A stretch of DNA of 64,000 nucleotides from Flavobacterium sp. H122 (GTDB lineage: Bacteria; Bacteroidota; Bacteroidia; Flavobacteriales; Flavobacteriaceae): contig NZ_SJZD01000002.1 in the NCBI RefSeq assembly GCF_004959765.1, forward strand, positions 186,001 to 250,000. Reading direction: 5' to 3'. Under the pieces are notes generated by a model. That model did not search any database. It was not told the origin of the DNA and saw only the letters and a program-made list of their open reading frames with translations. Shown here one piece after another: positions 17,716-26,680 of the stretch. The position numbers were made by a program, and so were the translations under genes. Each line of letters starts with the position of its first letter. Position 1 is the stretch's first letter.

Positions 17716-20535
17716 ATGAGTACTTTTCGTTTCCAGCTTTTAATTCTATTTTTTACTAATTGTGTTTTTTCACAGGATTTTGCAAAACACGTTAATCCTT
17801 TTATAGGTACCGATGGACACGGACATACATTTCCCGGAGCGACATTGCCTTACGGAATGGTGCAGCTGTCACCGGATACCCGTGTTGACGGCAGTTGGGA
17901 CGGATGTTCAGGTTATCATTATTCGGATAAGATTATTTATGGATTTTCTCACACTCACTTAAATGGAACAGGGTGTTCTGATTATGGGGATATTATGTTG
18001 ATGCCATCAATGGGTGAGCCATCATTTGATAATAAAGTATACTCTTCAACTTTTTTGCATGCTAATGAAAAAGCATCCGCTGGATTTTATGGTGTAAAGT
18101 TGGATAAAAATAATATTGATGTTCGATTAACTTCTTCAACTCGTGTTGGTTTTCACGAATATACGTTCAATAAAGAAGGGCAAGCCAACATCATTTTAGA
18201 TTTGAATCATCGCGATAAACTTCTGGAAGGAAGAATCAGAGTAATCGATAATAAAACCGTAGAGGTTTTAAGAAGGAGCGAAGCTTGGGCAAAAGATCAA
18301 TATGTTTATGCTCGTATCGAATTTAATGTGCCTCTGAAAGTTAATCTGGTAAAAGGAGAAAATACCAAGTTGGAGGGGCTGTATAAAGGTACTCAATTGG
18401 CCATTAGTTTTTCAAAACAAGTCAAAAAAGGAGAGAAAATTTCTGTCAAAGTTGCACTTTCACCAACAGGTCATGATGGGGCAAAATTGAACATGTCTGA
18501 AATCAAGCATTGGGATTTTGAAAAAGTAAAAAAAGATGCAGAAATAGTCTGGAATAAAGAATTATCCAAAATCGAGGTAACTTCAAACGATAAAGATAAG
18601 CTGACTGTTTTTTATACAGCATTATACCATACGATGATGCAGCCTAATATCGCGGAAGACTTGGACGGCAAATACCGTGGCCGTGACAACAAAATCCATG
18701 TGGCTGATACGTTTGATTATTACTCGGTGTTTTCATTGTGGGATACATTCCGCGGTGCACATCCTTTGTATACGTTAATTGATAAAAAAAGAACATCGGA
18801 TTATATCAATACTTTTATAAAACAATACGAACAGGGCGGACGATTACCGGTTTGGGAATTGGCATCTAACGAAACCGATTGTATGATTGGGTATCATTCT
18901 GTTTCCGTTATTGCCGATGCCATGGCTAAAGGAATCAAAGGATTCGATTATAAAAAAGCTTTTGAAGCCTCAAAACATTCGGCTATGCTGGATCATTTAG
19001 GTTTGGAAGCCTATAAAAAGAACGGTTTTATTTCGATGGACGATGAACATGAAAGCGTTTCCAAAACTTTAGAATATGCTTACGATGATTGGTGTATTGC
19101 TCAAATGGCAAAAATCTTGAACAAAAAAGAGGATTATGCTTACTTCATGAAGCGTTCCCAAAACTGGAAAAACGTCTTCAACTGGGAAACGGGTTTTATG
19201 CAGCCAAAGAAAAACGGTGGTTGGGACAAGCCTTTTGATCCGCGTGAAGTAAATAATAATTTTACCGAAGGCAATTCATGGCAGTATTCTTTTTTTGTGC
19301 CTCAGGATATCCAAGGCTTGATAAAAGCACATGGTGGAAAAGGAAAATTTGAAGCCAAGCTGGACGAAATGTTTAACAGTGAAAGTAAAACTACCGGCCG
19401 GGAACAGGTTGATGTTACCGGATTGATTGGTCAATATGCTCACGGGAATGAACCAAGCCATCACATGGCCTATTTATATAATTATATAGGCAAGCCAGAA
19501 AAAACGACAGCAAAAGTACATTACATCTTAAATAATTTTTACAAAAATACGCCTGACGGACTCATAGGTAATGAAGACTGCGGTCAAATGAGTGCCTGGT
19601 ACGTATTGAGCAGTATGGGGATTTATAATGTTACTCCTGGAGAATACAGCTGGGATTCTGTAATCCCTTCATTCGAAAAAGTTATCATCAAAACAGAGAA
19701 TGGCGTTAAAACATTAGACGCTAAAACGCCAAAAAGCTATTTCAGATATTTAGATACGGATTTTGAAAAGTATGCTAAAACAGATGATTTCAATGTTTGG
19801 CATGCTGAAATAGGAGAGAACATTATAAAAGATATTACACCTGTGCCAGTAATCAAAGCTTCAGGTAAATCTTTTAAGGATAAAATGAATATCTCGTTTG
19901 ATACTTATGGTAAAGATGCAGAGTGTTTTTATAGTATTAATGATTCTGAATTTAAAAAATTTGACAGGGAATTAATTTTAAATGAATCGGCAAAAATTAA
20001 ATTCTTTTCAACCGATGGTTCTAAAAAGAGAAGCGACACTATTTCTGCTGAATTCTTCAAAAAACCAAATAACTATACCATTAGCCTCAAATCAAAATAC
20101 AATCCGCAATACCATGCCGGAGGCGTTGAAGGTTTGATTGACGGTATTTTTGGTTCTGAAAATTGGAGAAAAGGGGATTGGCAAGGGTATCAGAGTCAGG
20201 ATTTTGAATGTGTTATCGATAGACAAACTAGTTCGCCTATCAATAGCATTAGTGCCAATTTTTTGCAGGATCAGCGTTCGTGGATTTTAATGCCAAGTCA
20301 GGTAGAATTTTATGTGTCAAATGATAATATCAATTTTGAACTTATCGAAAAAATAAATAACGACATTGATCCTAAAATGGATAAGAATATTTTAAAATCA
20401 TTCGACAGTAATAAAAAAATGTCTTCAGCCAGATATGTAAAATTAATAGCTAAAAACTTTGGTAAATTGCCTGAATGGCATCAAGGCTTTGGAGGAGATG
20501 CTTTTATTTTTATTGATGAAATTACAATTAAATAA
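17716..20535 (+). CDS. GH92 family alpha-mannosidase with C-terminal discoidin-like domain
   Basis: A 939-residue exported glycosidase; GH92 enzymes are Ca2+-dependent exo-alpha-mannosidases. ATG 17716 is preferred over an upstream in-frame ATG at 17674, because the latter lies inside the terminator and before the likely transcription start, and because 17716 gives a clean signal peptide (…NCVFSQ). GH92 landmarks are VNPFIGTDGHGHTFPGA, GFSHTHLNGTG, the SLWDTFRGAHPLY block, EGNSWQYSFFVPQD, HGNEPSHHMAYLY and GNEDCGQMSAWY. After the catalytic part (~residue 735) come a small beta domain resembling chitobiase C-termini and a ~130-residue F5/8 type C-like domain (GGVEGLIDG, ARYVKLIAKN) that may bind glycans. 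It leads an operon with a small ORF and an omega-amidase. Confidence 0.94.
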   Translation: MSTFRFQLLILFFTNCVFSQDFAKHVNPFIGTDGHGHTFPGATLPYGMVQLSPDTRVDGSWDGCSGYHYSDKIIYGFSHTHLNGTGCSDYGDIMLMPSMGEPSFDNKVYSSTFLHANEKASAGFYGVKLDKNNIDVRLTSSTRVGFHEYTFNKEGQANIILDLNHRDKLLEGRIRVIDNKTVEVLRRSEAWAKDQYVYARIEFNVPLKVNLVKGENTKLEGLYKGTQLAISFSKQVKKGEKISVKVALSPTGHDGAKLNMSEIKHWDFEKVKKDAEIVWNKELSKIEVTSNDKDKLTVFYTALYHTMMQPNIAEDLDGKYRGRDNKIHVADTFDYYSVFSLWDTFRGAHPLYTLIDKKRTSDYINTFIKQYEQGGRLPVWELASNETDCMIGYHSVSVIADAMAKGIKGFDYKKAFEASKHSAMLDHLGLEAYKKNGFISMDDEHESVSKTLEYAYDDWCIAQMAKILNKKEDYAYFMKRSQNWKNVFNWETGFMQPKKNGGWDKPFDPREVNNNFTEGNSWQYSFFVPQDIQGLIKAHGGKGKFEAKLDEMFNSESKTTGREQVDVTGLIGQYAHGNEPSHHMAYLYNYIGKPEKTTAKVHYILNNFYKNTPDGLIGNEDCGQMSAWYVLSSMGIYNVTPGEYSWDSVIPSFEKVIIKTENGVKTLDAKTPKSYFRYLDTDFEKYAKTDDFNVWHAEIGENIIKDITPVPVIKASGKSFKDKMNISFDTYGKDAECFYSINDSEFKKFDRELILNESAKIKFFSTDGSKKRSDTISAEFFKKPNNYTISLKSKYNPQYHAGGVEGLIDGIFGSENWRKGDWQGYQSQDFECVIDRQTSSPINSISANFLQDQRSWILMPSQVEFYVSNDNINFELIEKINNDIDPKMDKNILKSFDSNKKMSSARYVKLIAKNFGKLPEWHQGFGGDAFIFIDEITIK

Positions 20536-20540
20536 TTTAT

Positions 20541-20864
20541 ATGAAATTCTTTTTTTTAATTAAGATTTTATTGCTGCTTTTCTTATTCCAAGAAGAAAAC
20601 TTTGTAGGTGTTTACCATAGTGAAAACCAAGGAGATTTTATCTTTAGCGTAAAAATAAAAAATGATAAAATTTTTATTAAACAGGGGGACAAGATAGAAA
20701 ATTGCAAAATTTATAAGAAAGCTAGTGAAAGTTATTTTTTTGATGATAACCGTGAGAAGATAATAATTATAAAAGAAAAAAATAATTTGGTTCTAATACC
20801 TACAAAGTCTGGAAGTGAAAAAAGTATTAGGTTGATTTATTTAATTAGTTTTGAAAAAAAATGA
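20541..20864 (+). CDS. Small hypothetical exported or membrane-anchored protein
   Basis: A 107-residue, Lys-rich protein that I do not recognise. The first ~18 residues are hydrophobic (FFLIKILLLLFLF) and could be a signal peptide or anchor. The rest looks like a small beta-rich domain (FVGVYHSENQGDFIFSVKIK). It begins 5 bp after the GH92 stop and its stop overlaps the start of the omega-amidase gene in an ATGA, so it is translationally coupled to both neighbours. Confidence 0.68.
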   Translation: MKFFFLIKILLLLFLFQEENFVGVYHSENQGDFIFSVKIKNDKIFIKQGDKIENCKIYKKASESYFFDDNREKIIIIKEKNNLVLIPTKSGSEKSIRLIYLISFEKK

Positions 20865-21628
20865 AAATAGCCATAATCCAATCAGATATAACTTGGGAGA
20901 ACCCAAGTATCAACCGAATAAATTTCGAAGAAAAAATCAAGTCGATAGATGAAACTGTCGATTTAATTGTTTTGCCTGAAATGTTTTCAACAGGTTTTAC
21001 AATGAATCCTTCTGTAGTTGCAGAAACGATGGATGGAGAAACGGTTTCATGGATGGTTTCTGTAGCGAAAAATAAAAATACAGCCATAACAGGAAGCTTA
21101 GTAATCACTGAAAACGGAAATTACTATAACCGTATGCTGTTTGTTTTTCCAAATGGTGAAATTCAAAAGTATGATAAAAGGCATTTATTTTCTTTAGCAA
21201 AAGAAGAGGCTGTTTTTACGCGTGGAAATGACAAAGTAATTGTGGAGTATAACAATTGGAAAATATGCCTGCAAATTTGCTATGATTTGCGTTTTCCTGT
21301 ATTTGCACGAAATGTAGAGAATTATGATATGCTGATCTACGTAGCGAGTTGGCCAAAACCGCGTATTAATGCTTGGGATATTTTGCTACGTGCGCGAGCT
21401 GTCGAGAATCTTTCGTACGTTATAGGTGTAAATCGAGTAGGGACTGATGGGAGCCAACTCGAATATGTGGGGCATTCGCAGGCCGTTGATCATTTAGGGA
21501 ATTATGTCCTAGAACCTTTTGAGAATGAAACCATCAAAATCTTTTCGTTTGATAAAAATGAAATGCTGGAAACCCGTTCAAAGTTGAATTTTTTGAATGA
21601 CAGGGATGTTTTTACTATTGTAGACTAA
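20861..21628 (+). CDS. Omega-amidase, nitrilase superfamily
   Basis: A 255-residue nitrilase-fold enzyme matching the YafV/NIT2 group, which hydrolyses alpha-ketoglutaramate and alpha-ketosuccinamate in glutamine/methionine-salvage-type metabolism. The catalytic triad is visible: Glu40 (LPEMFSTGF), Lys106 (YDKRHLF) and Cys140 (LQICYDLRFP). MKIAIIQSDITWE is the usual N-terminus and there is no signal peptide, so it is cytosolic. Its place after an exported mannosidase has no obvious metabolic logic. It overlaps the preceding small gene by 4 bp. Confidence 0.92.
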   Translation: MKIAIIQSDITWENPSINRINFEEKIKSIDETVDLIVLPEMFSTGFTMNPSVVAETMDGETVSWMVSVAKNKNTAITGSLVITENGNYYNRMLFVFPNGEIQKYDKRHLFSLAKEEAVFTRGNDKVIVEYNNWKICLQICYDLRFPVFARNVENYDMLIYVASWPKPRINAWDILLRARAVENLSYVIGVNRVGTDGSQLEYVGHSQAVDHLGNYVLEPFENETIKIFSFDKNEMLETRSKLNFLNDRDVFTIVD

Positions 21629-21637
21629 AGAATAAAA

Positions 21638-21693
21638 ATTAACGATTTTTGATCGCGTAAGTAGTGAAAATTCTAAAATTAAAAATCGTTAAT
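21638..21693. terminator. Bidirectional hairpin between convergent genes
   Basis: Thirteen-base arms ATTAACGATTTTT (21638-21650) and its complement (21681-21693) enclose a 30-base AT-rich loop. It lies between the convergent omega-amidase and lipoprotein genes and can serve both strands. Confidence 0.7.
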
Positions 21694-21708
21694 CATCAAT
21701 CAAAAACA

Positions 21709-23304
21709 TTACTTCCCTAAATCCACATCCTGATTGACATCCCAATTCGCTCTTACATCAATTTCCGTAGGGTAATGGTATACTTCTTCGGGCTGGCGGT
21801 TTTCTAAAAAAGAGCCGGTATCCCATTGCTGGTTGTTATTGGCGTCGTAAATGATACGGACAGAATATTTTTGAGGCTCAATAAGGAAAAATTCAACTTC
21901 CGGTTCTTTGGAGACAAATCGGGTGTATAAAACTTTTCCTTTATCATCTGTTAAATCTACAATTACAGGATATGATTTTACATTTTTTAAAACTAATTTC
22001 AGATTCCCGTAATCCGTCATTGCTTTTGTTGAAAATGTAAATTTAATGCTGTCATTTTTTTGGCCCAAGTAATCCTCAACGGCATCAGGCAATAAATTGA
22101 AAGTGTATTTTTCGTTTTCTTCTTTTTTAAAAAGCACGTCCATGGTTTGATTAAAGCCGTCATAGGTTGTTTTGAAATTTACTTTTGAAGAATCTTTTTT
22201 GGTTAAACTCATTTTAGACCCGTCAAACTTTTCAAGCGGTGTTGCCGAAATAACCTTCAAATTGCCATTTAATGCAAGCACATTGTCTTTAGAGCTTAAT
22301 TTTAAAGTGTCATTTTTCTGATTTTTGAATTGAACAGTAAAATCCTTGTTGAATTTTGGATGATTAACTGTCAGACTGATAGAATCGTTCTTTAAAGGAT
22401 TTACCCAAACCTGTAATGAGTCTTTTTCAGGGAATTTAGTAACCCGGTTAAGTAAGGGATTTCCTTTATAAGTTGTTTTTACTGCTGCATCTTTTGGATT
22501 GCCTTCGTAACCCACAATAATCCTGTTTCCGGAAGCCTGGGCAGGTTTTTTTGCGGTAAATCCGACTTCTTCTTTGAATAATTCCAGTTCAAAAATCGAT
22601 TTGTCTGGTACAGTAATGGTTTGGTTGTAAAAGCCTATTTTGTCCTTTTTAGAATCAAATTTGTAATTGCTTGAAGTTTCTTTTAAAGCAACCAATTTGT
22701 ATTTTCCGGCTTTAATATTTTCCAGTTTGAAAGTAGTCAAGCTGTCAGATGTGTTGGTGATATATCTCGGTGATTCTTTGTAAATGATGGAATCTTTATA
22801 GTTTTCATCTACTTCGTACAGCATTACATTAACAAAAGGAGGCGTCTTTTTTTCGAATGCATCTTTAATAGATCCTTCAACAGTTAATGAATCCAGTTCT
22901 TTTCCTGTAGAGAAAACATATTTAAAATTTTTCAGAACATTTCCTTCATTGTTGTCGATGATACTTTCGCCAAAATTGAAACTGTAAGTAGTGTTGGGTT
23001 TTAAGGTATCTGCGATTTTAATAATCATGTGTTTGCTTACACCGCCTTGAGGTAAAACAGTTAAGGAGTGTTTTAAAAGCGGGGAAACAATCAGGTTTTT
23101 TTGAAGGTCCTTTATTTTGATATATTCGTCAAATGTTATCTTGATGGTTTTCTCATTAAAATCTGTCGATAGGTTTTTAGGATAACTGCTGATAATTTTC
23201 GGAGCAGCAACATCCTTATCTCCTCCGGTAATAGAACCACGTTTAGCGCAGCCAGCCAAAGCAATCACAAATAAAAAAATATAACCAAAGTGTTTGTTTT
23301 TCAT
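21709..23304 (-). CDS. Lipoprotein with Ig-like (Big_5) domain
   Basis: A 531-residue lipoprotein. ATG 23304 is preferred to an upstream TTG at 23325 because it gives a standard lipoprotein signal ending FVIALAGC, with the lipidated Cys followed by AKRGSITGG. Residues ~35-135 form a bacterial Ig-like domain (KIISSYPKNLSTDF, IKITFDEYIK, LKPNTTYSFNFGESI). The remainder is beta-rich repeats without a recognised name. The C-terminus (YDANNNQQWDTGSFLENRQPE) resembles SdrD/transthyretin-like ends. Such proteins sit on the outer membrane of Flavobacteria; the function is unknown. Confidence 0.82.
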   Translation of the reverse strand: MKNKHFGYIFLFVIALAGCAKRGSITGGDKDVAAPKIISSYPKNLSTDFNEKTIKITFDEYIKIKDLQKNLIVSPLLKHSLTVLPQGGVSKHMIIKIADTLKPNTTYSFNFGESIIDNNEGNVLKNFKYVFSTGKELDSLTVEGSIKDAFEKKTPPFVNVMLYEVDENYKDSIIYKESPRYITNTSDSLTTFKLENIKAGKYKLVALKETSSNYKFDSKKDKIGFYNQTITVPDKSIFELELFKEEVGFTAKKPAQASGNRIIVGYEGNPKDAAVKTTYKGNPLLNRVTKFPEKDSLQVWVNPLKNDSISLTVNHPKFNKDFTVQFKNQKNDTLKLSSKDNVLALNGNLKVISATPLEKFDGSKMSLTKKDSSKVNFKTTYDGFNQTMDVLFKKEENEKYTFNLLPDAVEDYLGQKNDSIKFTFSTKAMTDYGNLKLVLKNVKSYPVIVDLTDDKGKVLYTRFVSKEPEVEFFLIEPQKYSVRIIYDANNNQQWDTGSFLENRQPEEVYHYPTEIDVRANWDVNQDVDLGK

Positions 23305-23340
23305 AAGAGCATTATTCTTCTGCAAAATAACAATATTTAT

Positions 23341-24024
23341 TTAAGATTGCGAAAACCCAATAGTCACGATGCTTATTTTTGCCCCGGAAAATTTTAAAAG
23401 TGCTTTGCCGCAGGTTTCAAGTGTGGCTCCTGTTGTGAGTACATCATCAACCAAAAGAAAATGCTTGTTGCTGTAATCTTCATTAGTATGGCAGTCAAAA
23501 GTGGTTATTGATACTTTATTTCTTTCTGTGAGTCCTTTTTTAGATTGGGTTACCGCATATTCGCTTCGGTAGAGAATATCATTCTTTAACGGAATTTTAA
23601 GTTCGTTTGACAATGCCTGACAAAAGGTGTCAATTTGATTATAGCCTCTTTCTTTGAGTCTTTTTTTGTGTAATGGTACAGGAATGATGTAATCGATGGT
23701 TTTGATTATTTCCAAAGCAGAAAAATCCTGCGAATACCAATTACCTAAAACTGTTCCGATTTCCTGTTTGTCCTTATATTTTAAATTGTGTATCAAATGC
23801 TGCCCGATTCCTTTTTTATGATAATACATCATTGCGGAGGCATGCTCAATCGGTATTTTCCCTTCAAATTTTTTATAAGCTTCGTTTCTTGAATCATTTA
23901 AATGATTGGTTAAGGGAATGTTATGACGGCATTCCAGACAGATTATATTCTCACGCTCCAAAAGTAAATTCTGACAGCCTTCGCATACTTTCGGGAAAAA
24001 TAAATTTAACAGTTTTTTAAGCAT
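23341..24024 (-). CDS. ComF family phosphoribosyltransferase-like protein
   Basis: A 227-residue ComF-type protein. The ATG at 24024 is chosen because the family starts with LLNLFFPKVC; the longer ORF from 24072 adds an unlikely tail. The N-terminus has a four-Cys zinc-ribbon-like pattern (CEGC…CLEC). The C-terminal half is a type I PRTase domain with LLVDDVLTTGATL as the PRPP loop and VPLHKKRLKERGYNQ as the ComF signature. In naturally competent bacteria ComF proteins help DNA uptake or processing; in Flavobacteria the role is unproven. It is adjacent to the lipoprotein gene (36 bp) and divergent from the coiled-coil gene. Confidence 0.9.
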   Translation of the reverse strand: MLKKLLNLFFPKVCEGCQNLLLERENIICLECRHNIPLTNHLNDSRNEAYKKFEGKIPIEHASAMMYYHKKGIGQHLIHNLKYKDKQEIGTVLGNWYSQDFSALEIIKTIDYIIPVPLHKKRLKERGYNQIDTFCQALSNELKIPLKNDILYRSEYAVTQSKKGLTERNKVSITTFDCHTNEDYSNKHFLLVDDVLTTGATLETCGKALLKFSGAKISIVTIGFSQS

Positions 24025-24091
24025 TTCATCGATTTTATTTTTTAGAATAAAACTAATAAAATATTTTAGCAAAAAATAATGACCCTAAACA

Positions 24092-24943
24092 ATGTCGGTA
24101 AAATCCTCACTAACAATATTTAAAATTGCTTCTGTTGCTTTTTTGTCAGCAACTTTTGCAATCGGGGTCAAGTATTATGACACTGTAGAAAGATACAGAA
24201 AACTTCAGGAAGAAACGAAGATTGATAAAGAAGCGTACGCTAACGATTTAAAGGAAATTCTGAACCGTTATGATGCGGAACTGCAAAAAAACAGAGAATT
24301 TCTGGCATCAAACGGGATGGCAATAAAAGAGGAAGTTGTAAGGATGAATAATCTGTACACTGTTGAAAAGAAAATAGTTCCGGTACAAAATGTCGCAAAT
24401 TCCTATTTGAAAAAAATTGACTCTTTTCAAAGTCAGCTGAAAAAACAAAACGACGAAAATAGCGACTTGGTCTCGCAGGTTTCTGTGCTGAGGGAGAAAA
24501 ATAAAGAGCTGAACAAAAAAAACTCTGAAAATGAGACTATCATCGCAACTTCAAAAAATCTTACCGCTACTAACGTTGCTGCAAACGGAATAAAAATTGT
24601 TGCAAACAACATTATTGAAACCAAACGTTTTAATGCAACACAGCAAATAAAAGTTTGTTTTACATTACTTGAAAACAAAGCGGCGGTAAAAGGCAACAAG
24701 GATATTTATATTCAAATAGTAAACCCTGATGGTAAAGTAGTTACCAAAAACGGAGAGGTTTTAGAAACTAAAGATAAATTATTGAGTTACAGTGCAAGGA
24801 CAAACGTGTACTATGATAATGAGGAACTTGATGTGTGTGTGTTTGTTGATCCAAACAGACAGGATATTACAAAAGGAGATTATGAACTTAATATTTATTC
24901 AGGAATTAATTTAATAGGAAACACTGTTTTTACACTTAAATAA
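24092..24943 (+). CDS. Membrane-anchored coiled-coil protein of unknown function
   Basis: A 283-residue protein with one membrane helix near the N-terminus (residues ~9-26) and a long heptad-rich coiled coil over residues ~30-165 (RYRKLQEETK, DSFQSQLKKQNDEN, VSVLREKNKELNKK). A compact beta domain of ~110 residues follows (IKVCFTLLENKAAVKG, DIYIQIVNPDGKVV). The coil and C-terminal domain should lie in the periplasm. Homologues are sometimes labelled chromosome-partitioning proteins, but no ATPase motif is present. It is divergent from comF and followed by a terminator. Confidence 0.77.
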   Translation: MSVKSSLTIFKIASVAFLSATFAIGVKYYDTVERYRKLQEETKIDKEAYANDLKEILNRYDAELQKNREFLASNGMAIKEEVVRMNNLYTVEKKIVPVQNVANSYLKKIDSFQSQLKKQNDENSDLVSQVSVLREKNKELNKKNSENETIIATSKNLTATNVAANGIKIVANNIIETKRFNATQQIKVCFTLLENKAAVKGNKDIYIQIVNPDGKVVTKNGEVLETKDKLLSYSARTNVYYDNEELDVCVFVDPNRQDITKGDYELNIYSGINLIGNTVFTLK

Positions 24944-24970
24944 CAATTTTCAACTAATAATTATGAAGGT

Positions 24971-24997
24971 AAACGGATTTTTTAAGTCCGTTTTTTT
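24971..24997 (+). terminator. Terminator of the coiled-coil gene
   Basis: Arms AAACGGA (24971-24977) and TCCGTTT (24987-24993) with a T run immediately after; it abuts the glyS -7 box. Confidence 0.82.
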
Positions 24998-25004
24998 ATT
25001 TTTG
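24997..25004 (+). promoter_or_regulatory. -7 box of glyS
   Basis: TATTTTTG directly follows the terminator T run and ends 7 bases before the ATG at 25012, so the mRNA would have almost no leader. No consensus TTG is seen 17-23 bp upstream. Confidence 0.55.
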
Positions 25005-25011
25005 CAACACT

Positions 25012-26553
25012 ATGGCAAAACAAGAAGATTTATTTAAAAATGTTATTTCGCATGCTAAAGAATACGGATTTATATTTCCGTCAAGCGAAATTTATGATGG
25101 TTTGAGCGCTGTATATGATTACGCTCAAAACGGGGTAGAGTTAAAAAAGAATATCAGAGACTATTGGTGGAAATCAATGGTGCAGATGCATGAGAATATT
25201 GTGGGTATTGATGCTGCGATTTTTATGCATCCAACCACGTGGAAAGCATCGGGTCACGTTGATGCATTTAATGACCCATTGATTGATAACAAAGATTCTA
25301 AAAAAAGATACCGTGCCGATGTTTTAATTGAGGATTATGCCGAAAAATTAAATCAAAAAGCACAAAAAGAAATCGAGAAAGCTAAGGGGCGTTTTGGTGA
25401 TGCTTTTGATGAAGCACAATTTGTTGCAACTAATGAAAGAGTAAAAGGGTATTTAGACCAAAAGAATGCTATTCTTCAAAGAATGGCTAAAGGTTTGGAT
25501 TCCGGTGATTTGGCTGATGTAAAAGCATTAATTGAAGAATTGGAAATTGCCTGCCCGGATTCAGGTTCTAAAAACTGGACAGAAGTGCGTCAATTTAATT
25601 TGATGTTTGGTACTAAGCTTGGAGCTTCTGCTGATACGGCGATGGATTTATACCTTCGTCCGGAAACTGCTCAGGGTATTTTTGTAAACTTCCTGAATGT
25701 TCAAAAAACAGGACGTATGAAAGTGCCTTTTGGTATTGCGCAGACAGGTAAAGCTTTCCGTAATGAAATTGTGGCGCGCCAGTTTATTTTCCGTATGCGT
25801 GAATTTGAACAAATGGAAATGCAGTTTTTTGTAAAACCGGGTGAAGAAATGAAGTACTACGAGTATTGGAAAAATACACGTTTGAACTGGCATTTGTCGT
25901 TAGGATTAGGACGTGAGAACTATCGTTTCCATGACCATGAAAAATTAGCACATTATGCTAATGCGGCGGCTGATATCGAATTCAACTTCCCATTCGGATT
26001 CAAAGAATTGGAAGGGATTCATTCACGTACCGATTTCGATTTAAAAGCACACGAACAATTTTCAGGTAAAAAACTGCAATATTTCGATACCGAGGAAAAC
26101 AGAAACTATGTTCCATATGTAGTAGAAACTTCGGTAGGTTTAGACCGCATGTTTTTGGCAGTTTTCTCAAAAGCATTACAGGAAGAAACATTGGAAGATG
26201 GTTCTACAAGAACTGTTTTGCGTTTGCCTTCAGTATTAGCACCGACAAAAGCTGCTGTTTTGCCATTGGTGAAAAAAGATGGTTTGCCTGAATTGGCAAA
26301 AGAAATCATTGAAGACTTAAAATGGGATTTCAATGTGGCGTATGATGAAAAGGATGCGGTTGGCCGTCGTTACCGTCGTCAGGATGCACTAGGAACACCT
26401 TTCTGTATTACAGTTGACCATCAAACGCTGGAAGATAAAACAGTTACTATCCGCCACCGTGATTCAATGCAGCAGGATAGAGTTGCTATTTCTGAATTGA
26501 GAGGAATTATCAGTAATGAGGTTTCGATGCGTAACTGGTTGATGAAGATGTAA
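25012..26553 (+). CDS. glyS: Glycine--tRNA ligase, class II homodimeric type
   Basis: A 513-residue glycyl-tRNA synthetase that charges tRNA-Gly. The N-terminus (FKNVISHAKEYGFIFPSSEI, YDYAQNGVELKKNI) and motif 2 region (YLRPETAQGIFVNF, FRNEIVARQFIFRMREFEQME) identify the eukaryote/archaea-like alpha2 family, not the alpha2beta2 form. The motif 3 segment is SVGLDRMFLAV. The C-terminal anticodon-binding domain includes DAVGRRYRRQDALGTPFC. Length and motifs are complete. Cytosolic. Confidence 0.97.
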   Translation: MAKQEDLFKNVISHAKEYGFIFPSSEIYDGLSAVYDYAQNGVELKKNIRDYWWKSMVQMHENIVGIDAAIFMHPTTWKASGHVDAFNDPLIDNKDSKKRYRADVLIEDYAEKLNQKAQKEIEKAKGRFGDAFDEAQFVATNERVKGYLDQKNAILQRMAKGLDSGDLADVKALIEELEIACPDSGSKNWTEVRQFNLMFGTKLGASADTAMDLYLRPETAQGIFVNFLNVQKTGRMKVPFGIAQTGKAFRNEIVARQFIFRMREFEQMEMQFFVKPGEEMKYYEYWKNTRLNWHLSLGLGRENYRFHDHEKLAHYANAAADIEFNFPFGFKELEGIHSRTDFDLKAHEQFSGKKLQYFDTEENRNYVPYVVETSVGLDRMFLAVFSKALQEETLEDGSTRTVLRLPSVLAPTKAAVLPLVKKDGLPELAKEIIEDLKWDFNVAYDEKDAVGRRYRRQDALGTPFCITVDHQTLEDKTVTIRHRDSMQQDRVAISELRGIISNEVSMRNWLMKM

Positions 26554-26560
26554 AATGTCT

Positions 26561-26579
26561 CACTGAGCTTGTCGAAGTG
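26561..26579 (+). repeat. Dispersed 19-bp repeat, copy 1
   Basis: CACTGAGCTTGTCGAAGTG lies 7 bp after the glyS stop. Nearly identical to a second copy 36 bp downstream. I recognise this string as a common intergenic repeat in Bacteroidetes genomes. Confidence 0.75.
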
Positions 26580-26599
26580 TAAATTCCAAATAACAAAAA

Positions 26600-26654
26600 T
26601 AAAATCCCAAACGGTCACTGAGCTAGTCGAAGTGGAGTTTGGGATTTTTTTATT
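26600..26654 (+). terminator. glyS terminator with a repeat in its loop
   Basis: Arms AAAATCCCAAAC (26601-26612) and GTTTGGGATTTT (26637-26648) are followed by more T. The second copy of the dispersed repeat fills the loop. Confidence 0.85.
26616..26634 (+). repeat. Dispersed 19-bp repeat, copy 2
   Basis: CACTGAGCTAGTCGAAGTG differs from copy 1 at one base (T to A) and sits inside the terminator hairpin loop. Confidence 0.75.
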
Positions 26655-26680
26655 TCTTATCTGCAATTGGAATTTGTTGT

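Noticed and set aside
24092..24943. ParA-like chromosome partitioning protein
   Set aside because: No Walker motif is present; the protein is a membrane-anchored coiled coil.
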